Of a stretch of DNA of 33,425 bases, positions 23,400 to 30,504 are shown piece by piece. The position numbers and the translations under genes were made by a program. The stretch covers positions 1 to 33,425 of the forward strand of contig JAEENG010000028.1 of NCBI GenBank assembly GCA_016283615.1, in the 5' to 3' direction. Each line of letters opens with the position of its first letter. Within the stretch, counting starts at the first letter, position 1. Source of the stretch: Treponema sp. (lineage in GTDB: Bacteria; Spirochaetota; Spirochaetia; Treponematales; Treponemataceae). The notes beneath the pieces are model-generated. The model was not told where the DNA came from. It made no database searches and worked only from the letters and a program-made list of their open reading frames with translations.

Positions 23400-24896
23400 T
23401 TATTTCAATAATTCAATTAATTTTGTGCCAACCTTCCAGTTATCCCCTGCTCCCATTGTTACAAACAGATAACCATCCGGATATTCTTTTCCGCTAGGCT
23501 CTTCCAGAAGCTTTTTTGCAAGAAGTGCGGCTTCGTCAAACTCTTTTGCATACAAAACATTTTTGTGGTATTTGGCAGCATGTTCTGCAAGAATTTTTCC
23601 GGTAACGGAAGTTTCGTCTGCCTTTTCCCGGGCACTTCCATAAATTTTATTGATAATTACGGTGTCTGCGCTTTCAAAACTTGAAGCAAATTCTTCAAGC
23701 AGGGCGGCAGTTCTGGTATAAGTATGGCTCATAAAATCCACAATGATTTTGTGCCCCTTATAAAACTCACGGAATCCTGCAAGTGTTGTTTTGATTGCTG
23801 TTGGATGATGACCGTAATCGTCGATAAAAATCACTTCCTGTCCGGAAGGAGTTTTTGCGCGGCCGACAAGTTCGCTGCGGCGCTTGCCGCCTGCAAACCG
23901 GGTCAATGCGTCTTTGAGTTTTGTTAAATAATCAGACGGATTTTTGCCGTCAGTCTTTAATAATTCAACAGAAAGTGCAAAAGCCGCTGTTGCGTTACGA
24001 ACGTTATGATCTCCCGGAACACAGATTGTAAACTCGCCGTAATTGCCCACCGTAAAATAATGCTTTCCTGCAGCAACACGGCCAAAGGTAAGTTTGTAAC
24101 TGCCTTCTGCGTTAACTCCGTATGGCACAAGCTGAATGTCGGGGCGTTTTGAATGAGCAATCCGGGCTGTTTCTACGGCGCCATTGTCGTCTGCGCAGTA
24201 AATGAGCTGACCGTTTTGTGGAAGAAGGCAGATGTAATCAACAAATGCGTTCTGGATATCTTTAAAAGTCGGATAATAATCCTGATGGTCACTTTCTACC
24301 GAAGTCAGAATGATTTTCTGCGGCGAAAACGCCATAAAGTGACGCTGGTACTCGCAGGTTTCTGCTACAAAATAATGGCGCTTATCATCTTTTTTGTCGT
24401 TACCGTCAAAATTTGTCATTACGCAGGATGAGCCGAAAGAAGCAATAATACTTCCGGCAAGTGCCTGTGCGTGCAGATCAGTTGAAGCGATTAAAGTTCC
24501 GCAGAGCCCTGTGGTAGTAGTTTTTCCGTGAACTCCGCAGACTCCCACACTGTAAGCGGTACGGCTGATTGCGCCGAGGGCTTCGCTGTACAAAAGCATA
24601 GGAATCTTTTTTGTGGCAGCGGCCTTAAGGTCAGGATTGGTACCCGGGTTATATGCACTTGAATAAACTACATATTGAATTGAATCCGTAATGTTTGATT
24701 CGGAAAAATCCCTGGCTTTGATACCCAATTTATCAAGGATTTCGTCAGTGTAAAAACGCTCGGAAACGTCGCTTCCAGTGATTATTGCACCGCGGGCAGC
24801 TAAAACTTCCACAAGGGCGGCCATTCCGGTTCCCTTGATTCCGACAAAATGTATGTGAACTCCGTTAAAATCGTCCGGAAATTGAATGTTATTCAT
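23400..24896 (-). CDS. murC: UDP-N-acetylmuramate--L-alanine ligase MurC
   Basis: Adds L-Ala to UDP-MurNAc, the first peptide step of peptidoglycan synthesis in the cytoplasm. The 498-residue protein has the N-terminal nucleotide fold HFVGIKGTGMAAL (16-28), the ATP loop GVCGVHGKTTTTG (118-130), the ESDHQDYYPTF motif, GDHNVRNATAAFAL, and DDYGHHPTAIKTTL of Mur ligases. The related Mpl ligase is less likely because of the MurC-type central motifs. A TTGTCA-17-TAAAAT promoter ends six bases before ATG with no ribosome-binding site. Confidence 0.94.
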   Translation of the reverse strand: MNNIQFPDDFNGVHIHFVGIKGTGMAALVEVLAARGAIITGSDVSERFYTDEILDKLGIKARDFSESNITDSIQYVVYSSAYNPGTNPDLKAAATKKIPMLLYSEALGAISRTAYSVGVCGVHGKTTTTGLCGTLIASTDLHAQALAGSIIASFGSSCVMTNFDGNDKKDDKRHYFVAETCEYQRHFMAFSPQKIILTSVESDHQDYYPTFKDIQNAFVDYICLLPQNGQLIYCADDNGAVETARIAHSKRPDIQLVPYGVNAEGSYKLTFGRVAAGKHYFTVGNYGEFTICVPGDHNVRNATAAFALSVELLKTDGKNPSDYLTKLKDALTRFAGGKRRSELVGRAKTPSGQEVIFIDDYGHHPTAIKTTLAGFREFYKGHKIIVDFMSHTYTRTAALLEEFASSFESADTVIINKIYGSAREKADETSVTGKILAEHAAKYHKNVLYAKEFDEAALLAKKLLEEPSGKEYPDGYLFVTMGAGDNWKVGTKLIELLK

Positions 24897-24902
24897 TCTT
24901 AT

Positions 24903-24931
24903 ATTTTAGCTAAAAATCATAGCGCTGACAA
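24903..24931 (-). promoter_or_regulatory. murC promoter, ATG six bases after the -10 box
   Basis: On the minus strand TTGTCA (24931-24926), 17-base spacer, TAAAAT (24908-24903), then six bases (ATAAGA) to the murC ATG. With normal start-site choice the mRNA would begin at the ATG. Confidence 0.6.
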
Positions 24932-25015
24932 TATTTGGGGATTGGTTTTACAGGGCGGGCGCATTGTAAATATTTTATTATAAAACAACTCCCAGTCGTG
25001 TCCTGACTTTTCGGG

Positions 25016-25041
25016 GCCGCTAGGTACCGTCGCTGAGCGGC
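25016..25041. other. Hairpin in the murC/ATPase intergenic gap
   Basis: GCCGCT (25016-25021) pairs with AGCGGC (25036-25041) across a 14-base loop containing GGTACC. It lies 22 bases after the stop of the DUF4143 ATPase gene on its strand; there is no T run, so a terminator role is weak. The remaining gap (24932-25062) shows nothing else clear. Confidence 0.35.
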
Positions 25042-25062
25042 AATGAAATTATAGAAAAGTTA

Positions 25063-26223
25063 TCAGCATAAATCTTTCCATGAAATGTATGCTCCTGAAG
25101 AGTCGGAGGCTGGAAAGCTTTTTTCTCCGCCATAGATGACGGCAGTGTTCTTAAAAGATAAATCCGCAGCATCTTTAAGCTTTTTTATATTTGAAAAAAA
25201 AGCAGTGTTCATTGTTTCTGAAGATTTTATTTCGTAGGCAAATAGTTGCTGATCATCTTCTTCAAGAACATCTATTTCTACGCCATTTGAATCACGCCAA
25301 AAATAAAGTTCATCAGATTTTCCTGCAAAAAGGCGGCGTTTTAAAAGTTCAGAAACCACAAAGTTTTCAAATAAAGCTCCCCGCATATAAAAGACTTCAA
25401 TTTGAGAACCATTTGTAATATTCAAAAGAGAAGAAACAAGACCCGTATCATAAAAATACAATTTTGGATTTTTTATAATCCGCTTTCCATAGTTTTTGTA
25501 ATAGGGTTTTAGAAGATAAATTATATAGCTTGTTTCTAGAACCGAAAGCCAGCTTTCCGCAGTTTTCCTTGTGATTCCTGCATCTTCAGCAAGTGAAGTG
25601 ACATTTAAAATTTGTGAACACCGTCCGGCACATAATTTCAGAAAGCGCGTAAAGGCTGCAAGGTCAGTTATATTTTTAATCATCCTAACATCCCGCTCTA
25701 CATAGGTACTGATATAGGAAGGATAAAAATCAGCAGGACTGATTTTTTTGTCATAAATTCTAGGATAAGACCCCTTATACAGAATTTCGTTTATTGTCGG
25801 CGGACAAAGGGAGTTTTTTTTCAACTCCGAAACAGAAAATGGTGCCAGCGTTAAAAGAGCAGTTCTGCCGGCAAGACTCTGGCTTACAGACTGCATTAAA
25901 AGAAGATTATGACTTCCCGTAAGAACATACATTCCATTTTCATTAACAGTATCAACATGAGTCTGTATGTATGAAAGAAGCTCAGGAACCTGCTGAATTT
26001 CGTCAATTATCGTCTTGTTTTTGTACAGTGAGATAAAATGCCTTGGGTCCTCTTTTGCCATCTGTCGAATATCAAGGTCTTCTAGGGAAACATAGGAATA
26101 ATCCGGAAGAATGTTCCGTAAAAGCGTAGATTTTCCACACTGACGACAGCCAGTGACAGTTACGACAGGAAAAACATCCAGAAGATTCAGCACTTTGTTC
26201 TTTATATTTCGTTCTACAACCAT
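25063..26223 (-). CDS. AAA-family ATPase with DUF4143 domain
   Basis: 386 residues. The N-terminal AAA_14 domain has Walker A GCRQCGKSTLL (25-35), a Walker B-like KTIIDEIQQVPELL and the sensor region YVLTGSHNLLLMQSVSQSLAGRT. The C-terminal DUF4143 domain ends with a nuclease-like fold around YFWRDSNGVEIDVLEEDDQQ and FAYEIKSSE, where the Asp/Glu-x-Lys pattern resembles PD-(D/E)XK. The family is widespread and of unknown function, often mobile. A TATAAT box ends six bases before ATG. Confidence 0.88.
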   Translation of the reverse strand: MVVERNIKNKVLNLLDVFPVVTVTGCRQCGKSTLLRNILPDYSYVSLEDLDIRQMAKEDPRHFISLYKNKTIIDEIQQVPELLSYIQTHVDTVNENGMYVLTGSHNLLLMQSVSQSLAGRTALLTLAPFSVSELKKNSLCPPTINEILYKGSYPRIYDKKISPADFYPSYISTYVERDVRMIKNITDLAAFTRFLKLCAGRCSQILNVTSLAEDAGITRKTAESWLSVLETSYIIYLLKPYYKNYGKRIIKNPKLYFYDTGLVSSLLNITNGSQIEVFYMRGALFENFVVSELLKRRLFAGKSDELYFWRDSNGVEIDVLEEDDQQLFAYEIKSSETMNTAFFSNIKKLKDAADLSFKNTAVIYGGEKSFPASDSSGAYISWKDLC

Positions 26224-26229
26224 ACCGAT

Positions 26230-26258
26230 ATTATAGCGCTTTTTATGTAATTTGTATA
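26230..26258 (-). promoter_or_regulatory. Promoter directly before the DUF4143 ATPase ATG
   Basis: On the minus strand TATACA (26258-26253), 17-base spacer, perfect TATAAT (26235-26230), six bases (ATCGGT) and ATG. No ribosome-binding site. The -35 box overlaps one arm of the 15-bp inverted repeat. Confidence 0.5.
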
Positions 26259-26281
26259 CCAGAGTTTACAAATTACATAAA
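26242..26281. repeat. Perfect inverted repeat with 15-bp arms
   Basis: TTTATGTAATTTGTA (26242-26256) and TACAAATTACATAAA (26267-26281) are exact reverse complements with a 10-base centre. The repeat overlaps the -35 region of the ATPase promoter, so it could be an operator; it could also be the end of a mobile element. Confidence 0.65.
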
Positions 26282-26296
26282 TATTTTACAAGGGCA

Positions 26297-26343
26297 CGGG
26301 AATGAGATGCAGCGTCGCTGCGCGGGAATGACATGCACGTGCA
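26297..26343. repeat. Dispersed CGGGAATGA repeat, two copies
   Basis: CGGGAATGA occurs at 26297-26305 and within GCGGGAATGACA at 26322-26333. Each copy is followed by a small palindrome: GCAGCG/CGCTGC (26309-26321) and TGCACGTGCA (26334-26343). A third copy with the same 12-mer lies at 27431-27442 inside the end of tcdA. Confidence 0.55.
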
Positions 26344-26368
26344 CATCGTTTTTTTTCTTGACTTCCGC

Positions 26369-26516
26369 TATAATCTTTACTAGCTTTATTAATGTAAAAG
26401 TTGCAGATCAAACATATTTTCCCAGTTTATTGAAACATCTTACTTTCGCTCTCTGCACGGTATTTACCACAAGTCTTCTGAGAACTGGCAGTTGGACTAA
26501 GACACAGTCGTGTCTT
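26369..26516 (+). promoter_or_regulatory. Promoter and leader of the Rpn-type nuclease gene
   Basis: TATAAT at 26369-26374 is the best -10 box in this gap; its -35 region is weak. It implies a leader of about 160 bases containing a hairpin AAGACAC/GTGTCTT (26499-26505 with 26510-26516, loop AGTC) followed by a short T-rich stretch, just before the ribosome-binding site GGAAG. No gene was found in the leader. Confidence 0.4.
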
Positions 26517-26539
26517 TATCTCACTGAAAGGAAGATTTT

Positions 26540-27409
26540 ATGACAGAATCTATTTTCCACCCAAAGCCGGTTGACGAACTCACATTCACAGACGACGGCA
26601 TGTTCCAGGCTGTTTTGCGCGACCCTGAGATTTGCGCAGAACTTATTGAGCGACTTTTGCACCTCCGCGTAAATCATATCGAATACCCAGAAGTCGAAAA
26701 GACAATCGCCCCCTACTACACGACCAAAGGAGTCAGGCTCGATGTTTATATCAAGGACACTGACAAAATTATCGATGTTGAACTCCAGTCTTACCCCCAG
26801 GAAGCGTTGGGAAAGCGTACGCGATATTATCAGAGTATGATTGACATGGACAGTCTTATAAAAGGTCATGATTATTCAGAACTGAAAGACAGCTATATTC
26901 TTTTCATCTGCAAGCATGATCCGTTCAAAGATGAAAACAAAAACTTTTACGGGCTTCCATGCTACACATTCAAAAACATGTGCGAGGAAAACCAAATCGT
27001 GAATTTAGATGACAAATCGCTCAAGGTCATTTATAATGCAAGTGCATACGAAAAAGAAAAGGACGAGAAAATCAAATCGTTCCTTCATTTCATTTACACA
27101 AACGAACCGGGAATAGATGATTTCTCAAACAGACTGTCAGTTTTGGTTGAGAAGATTAAGGATAATGAGATTTTCAGGAGGGATTACGCCGCTATGAATT
27201 TGCACGACAGAGATTTAACACGCGCCGCAAAAAAAGAAGGTATTGCAGAGGGCCTTTTGCAGGGCGCTGCCCAAACCGCAATTAAAAATGCAAAAGCTCT
27301 CCTTGCTGATGGGAAATACTCTGCTCAAAAAATTTCTGAATTACTGAACATACCGGTTGAGGCATTTTTAAAGGACAATCAGGTTTCATCAGGATTTCCG
27401 AAAAATTAA
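26540..27409 (+). CDS. Rpn-family PD-(D/E)XK nuclease/putative transposase
   Basis: 289 residues of the PD-(D/E)XK nuclease-transposase family (Rpn-like, recombination-promoting). The N-terminal part FHPKPVDELTFTDDGMF leads into the nuclease core, with GVRLDVYIKD (Asp68) and DVELQ (Glu81, Gln83), then RTRYYQSMIDMD; these fit the catalytic D-ExQ pattern. The C-terminal part is helical with EGIAEGLLQGAAQTAIKNAK, the usual tail of these proteins. Rpn members cut DNA and promote RecA-independent recombination in E. coli; family members accumulate in gut bacteria. It ends overlapping the convergent tcdA gene by four bases. Confidence 0.85.
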   Translation: MTESIFHPKPVDELTFTDDGMFQAVLRDPEICAELIERLLHLRVNHIEYPEVEKTIAPYYTTKGVRLDVYIKDTDKIIDVELQSYPQEALGKRTRYYQSMIDMDSLIKGHDYSELKDSYILFICKHDPFKDENKNFYGLPCYTFKNMCEENQIVNLDDKSLKVIYNASAYEKEKDEKIKSFLHFIYTNEPGIDDFSNRLSVLVEKIKDNEIFRRDYAAMNLHDRDLTRAAKKEGIAEGLLQGAAQTAIKNAKALLADGKYSAQKISELLNIPVEAFLKDNQVSSGFPKN

Positions 27410-28149
27410 TCCCCTGAAAGCAAAGCGGATGCGGGAATGACACTCACGGGTGTGCCCGCTGCCAATAAATCTTTTACAACTTCTGACGCGATGATGAGGC
27501 CTGCAACGGAAGGAACAAAGGCGCAGCTTGCAGGAACACGCTCACCACCGAACGGCTCCGGTTTAAATGGTTTTTCCTTTGAATAAACTACCTTTAATTT
27601 TTTAACACCCGCTTTTTTCAAAAGCCCCCGCATTACCCGGGCAAGGGGACAGACAGAAGTTTTATAAATATCGGTAACTTCAAATTCGAGCGGATTGAGC
27701 TTGTTACCCGCCCCCATCGAACTGATTACCTTTGTGTTTGAATTCTGTGCCATAAGCGCAATCTGAACCTTTGCACTTATTGTATCGATACAGTCGATTA
27801 CATAGTCGTAGGAAGAAAAATCAAATTGAGAAGAGTTTTCAGGCAGAAAAAAAGTATTAAAGGCGTTTACCTTACATTCAGGATTTATATCTAAAATCCT
27901 CTCTCGGCAGACCAGGACTTTTGGCTGTCCGATGGTTGAATGAAGTGCGATTATCTGGCGGTTGATGTTACTAATGCTTACAGTGTCGTTGTCCACGATG
28001 TCAATTTGGCCGATTCCGCTTCTTGCAAGGGCCTCGACAACGTAACCGCCTACTCCGCCCACTCCAAAAACAAGAACTTTCGATTTATTCAAAACCGAAA
28101 GTCCTTCGTCGCCAATCATTAACTGTAATCTTGAAAATTCACTTTCCAT
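27406..28149 (-). CDS. tcdA: tRNA threonylcarbamoyladenosine dehydratase TcdA (ThiF/E1 family)
   Basis: ATP-dependent enzyme that cyclises t6A37 to ct6A37 in tRNA. The 247 residues show FSRLQLMIGDEGL, the nucleotide-binding GVGGVGGYVVEALARSG (29-45), DIVDNDTVSISNINRQ (50-65), the central DYVIDCIDTISAK, and the Cys in TSVCPLARVMR. No E1-type CxxC zinc pairs are needed for this group. It follows the flgJ-like gene by five bases and is probably co-transcribed with the flagellar rod genes. Its last codons contain a dispersed repeat copy. Confidence 0.9.
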   Translation of the reverse strand: MESEFSRLQLMIGDEGLSVLNKSKVLVFGVGGVGGYVVEALARSGIGQIDIVDNDTVSISNINRQIIALHSTIGQPKVLVCRERILDINPECKVNAFNTFFLPENSSQFDFSSYDYVIDCIDTISAKVQIALMAQNSNTKVISSMGAGNKLNPLEFEVTDIYKTSVCPLARVMRGLLKKAGVKKLKVVYSKEKPFKPEPFGGERVPASCAFVPSVAGLIIASEVVKDLLAAGTPVSVIPASALLSGD

Positions 28150-28154
28150 AAAAA

Positions 28155-28676
28155 TTATGCTTCTGCCGAAAGCTGCAGGTACATCTGGTCTGCAAGCCCG
28201 AATCCGGCATTTTTAGTCATTGCAGTTGTGTATTCATCAAAAAGCATGTCTTCGTACATTTTCTGTGCGTAGCCGCTGTCCTGCGCTTTAATGACTGTTT
28301 TTCTCATCGAAGAAATCATCATTTTTACGATGTATGATTCCATTTCGAGGGATTTTTCGTACAATTTTGAAGTTTTATCGATTGTTCTCTGCTGAACATG
28401 GGGATTTGCCTGATTTGCGGCAGCTCCGACCGGAAGTGCGTTTTTGTCAGAGGTTGAATTAAAACTGCCTGCAAAACCGGTTTTATAGTCACCGTTCAGG
28501 CGGCCTTCCTGTACAACCTGAGAACTTGAAAGGTTTGAACCTGTACCTTCGTTTCTGGAAAGTGAACGTACAAGTTCTTCAAATTTACCCTTTTCCGAAG
28601 ACAGTTTTGCTCCGGAAAGGGCTGATTCGCCTGCTGTGATTGAAGTATATGAGCTGATGCCACCAATTGAATTCAT
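28155..28676 (-). CDS. FlgJ-like flagellar rod-binding protein
   Basis: 173 residues. The C-terminal ~75 residues match the rod-binding domain of FlgJ (KLYEKSLEMESYIVKMMISS, then YAQKMYEDMLFDEYTTAMTK and GLADQMYLQL). The N-terminal half is a low-complexity Ser/Gly/Asn region. The peptidoglycan hydrolase domain of enterobacterial FlgJ is missing, as in other spirochaetes. Its job would be capping or assembly of the periplasmic flagellar rod. GGGGGAT precedes the start. It lies 23 bases after flgG. Confidence 0.82.
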   Translation of the reverse strand: MNSIGGISSYTSITAGESALSGAKLSSEKGKFEELVRSLSRNEGTGSNLSSSQVVQEGRLNGDYKTGFAGSFNSTSDKNALPVGAAANQANPHVQQRTIDKTSKLYEKSLEMESYIVKMMISSMRKTVIKAQDSGYAQKMYEDMLFDEYTTAMTKNAGFGLADQMYLQLSAEA

Positions 28677-28699
28677 TTTAATCCCCCATCAACCGTTTA

Positions 28700-29494
28700 C
28701 TATCGTTTAAGGTTTACTGCTGTTGAAAGCATGCTGTCTGTTGTCTGGATAGCCTTTGAGTTGAACTCGTATGCTCTCTGGGCAACAATCATCTGAACCA
28801 TTTCGTTTACTACAGAAACGTTGGACATTTCCACAAACTTGTGCTTTGTAACACCAAAACCGTCAAAACCAGGGCGTCCGGCAACTGCTTCTCCGGAAGC
28901 GTTTGTTACCTTATAAAGATTGTCCCCTACACCTTCCAGACCCGCATTGTTTGGAAAGCGGTACAATTCAAGCTGGGCTACATCTACAGGATCGTCCTGA
29001 CCAAAGATTTTTACTGTTACGCGTCCATCGTCGCTGATTGCAAGGCTGTGAATATCAAAACCTTCCGGCATGATAACTTCAGGCATGACGCGCAATCCGT
29101 TTGAATTAACAAGCTGACCGTTCATATCAATTTTAAATGAACCGTCGCGGGTGTAAGCGTATGAGCCGTCATACTGCTGAACACGGAAAAATCCGTCACC
29201 AACTACGGCAAGGTCTGTATCAACACCGGTGTTCTGCAAAGAACCCTGTGTAAAAATTCTCTGTGTTGCGGCAAGCTTGACACCCGAGCCCTGCTGGATT
29301 CCAACCGGAGTTACTGTGTCTTCTGTAGCAGGTGTGCCTGCAAGCTTGATGTTCTGATAAAGGAGGTCTTCAAATTCAACGCGCTGCTGTTTGTAACCTG
29401 TTGTGTTTACGTTAGAAAGGTTGTGCGAAATTGCGTCCAGGTTAGACTGCTGTCCGTTCATTCCTGTTGCTGCTGTCCATAAACTTCTTACCAT
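28700..29494 (-). CDS. flgG: Flagellar distal rod protein FlgG
   Basis: Distal rod subunit of the periplasmic flagellum. The 264-residue protein has the hallmark N terminus (MVRSLWTAATGMNGQQSNLD, then ISHNLSNVNTTGYKQQRVEF), the central GDGFFRVQ and YTRDGSF segments, and the C-terminal MSNVSVVNEMVQMIVAQRAYEFNSKAIQTTD motif shared by rod proteins. It follows flgF by 12 bases and has GGAGG before ATG. Confidence 0.94.
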   Translation of the reverse strand: MVRSLWTAATGMNGQQSNLDAISHNLSNVNTTGYKQQRVEFEDLLYQNIKLAGTPATEDTVTPVGIQQGSGVKLAATQRIFTQGSLQNTGVDTDLAVVGDGFFRVQQYDGSYAYTRDGSFKIDMNGQLVNSNGLRVMPEVIMPEGFDIHSLAISDDGRVTVKIFGQDDPVDVAQLELYRFPNNAGLEGVGDNLYKVTNASGEAVAGRPGFDGFGVTKHKFVEMSNVSVVNEMVQMIVAQRAYEFNSKAIQTTDSMLSTAVNLKR

Positions 29495-29506
29495 TTATCT
29501 TTCCTC

Positions 29507-30301
29507 CTAACGTGCCACTGCAACCTTAGTCCAGAGTGTGCTCATCATGCTGTCCTGGCTCTGGATTGTTTTCTGGTTTGCTTCGTATGCACGGTTAACT
29601 TCGATCATTTTTACCATTTCGTTTACTACATTTACGTTGCTTGTTTCCATGTAGCCCTGAACGATTTTAGGGCGTTCCTGACCTTCTGCGATGTAAGCCG
29701 GGCCTGAAATATCATTGCTTGCCCAGAAACTGTTTCCCATTTTTTTAAGGTAACGGTCATTGTCAAAACGAACGATTTTTACACGGTCAATGAATTCACC
29801 GTCCTTTGTATAAATCATTCCGTCTTCATTTACCATGAATTTGTCATCTTCAACACGGATTTCGCCGTTTTCACCAATCAGCGGATAACCGTCTTTAGTT
29901 TCAAGAATTCCTTCTTTTCCGAGGATAAAGTTTCCGTTTCTTGTGTAGCGCTCTCCAAGGGGGGTGCGGATTACAAAAAAGCCTTCCCCGCCAAGAGCCA
30001 TATCAGTCTGAGAATTTGTAGCGCGGAACGAGCCCTGTTCAAATTCCGTAAAATTTTCGTTTAATTCAACACCAAGACCAAGTTTTCCAATTACCGGTGC
30101 TGCATCTGCCGAACCGAACGGTGTGTGATAAACGCCGTCAGCTTCTGTCCTTCTGAGCAAAAGTTCCGAAAAAGACTTGCTTACTGCAACATCTCTCTTG
30201 TAACCTGCCGTATCTACGTTTGCAAGGTTATTGGAAATTGCGTCCAGCCTGTTCTGCTGTGCGTTCATTCCGCTTGCTCCGATATACCAACCTCTAATCA
30301 T
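29507..30301 (-). CDS. flgF: Flagellar rod protein FlgF
   Basis: Proximal rod subunit. 264 residues with MIRGWYIGASGMNAQQNRLD, ISNNLANVDTAGYKRD, GGEGFFVIRTP, YTRNGNF and the C-terminal METSNVNVVNEMVKMIEVNR. In treponemes this first gene of the pair is sometimes named a second FlgG; the N-terminal pattern and position argue for FlgF. It is the first gene of the operon and has GGAG before ATG and a sigma-28-like promoter about 70 bases upstream. Confidence 0.88.
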   Translation of the reverse strand: MIRGWYIGASGMNAQQNRLDAISNNLANVDTAGYKRDVAVSKSFSELLLRRTEADGVYHTPFGSADAAPVIGKLGLGVELNENFTEFEQGSFRATNSQTDMALGGEGFFVIRTPLGERYTRNGNFILGKEGILETKDGYPLIGENGEIRVEDDKFMVNEDGMIYTKDGEFIDRVKIVRFDNDRYLKKMGNSFWASNDISGPAYIAEGQERPKIVQGYMETSNVNVVNEMVKMIEVNRAYEANQKTIQSQDSMMSTLWTKVAVAR

Positions 30302-30368
30302 ATTTTCTCCATGTTTTTAGATATAAGGATGTGAGGAAATTTAATTCTGGATTTTTCCTACATTTAGA

Positions 30369-30395
30369 TTATCGGAGACGCAATTTTGAAGTTTA
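30369..30395 (-). promoter_or_regulatory. Sigma-28 (FliA)-type promoter of the flgF operon
   Basis: On the minus strand TAAA (30395-30392), exactly 15 bases, then TCCGATAA (30376-30369). The consensus is TAAA-N15-GCCGATAA, so only one base differs. It predicts a start near 30361 and a leader of about 60 bases. Confidence 0.75.
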
Positions 30396-30470
30396 GGAAT
30401 TTTATTTTGTTAAGTAATGGCTGAAAAAATAATGTAAGCGAGGTGCTGCATAAAAAGTTTATTATTTTGT

Positions 30471-30499
30471 TTGCGTTTTAAAAACTTTGCCCTTATAAT
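30471..30499 (+). promoter_or_regulatory. Promoter of the EAL-domain gene
   Basis: TTGCGT (30471-30476), 17-base spacer and perfect TATAAT (30494-30499). The ATG at 30505 lies five bases after the -10 box, so the transcript would start at or very near the ATG. No ribosome-binding site is visible. Confidence 0.55.
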
Positions 30500-30504
30500 G
30501 GATT

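Noticed and set aside
26359..26374. TTGACT followed by TATAAT as a promoter pair
   Set aside because: Only five bases separate them, too short for a -35/-10 pair; only the TATAAT was kept as a candidate.
24988..26516. Shared 10-mer CAGTCGTGTC at 24993 and 26505 as a repeat family
   Set aside because: Only two copies with different surroundings; may be chance.
26307..26543. Small plus-strand frame before the Rpn-type gene
   Set aside because: Runs through the repeats and promoter, has no ribosome-binding site and no protein-like pattern; the region reads better as a leader.
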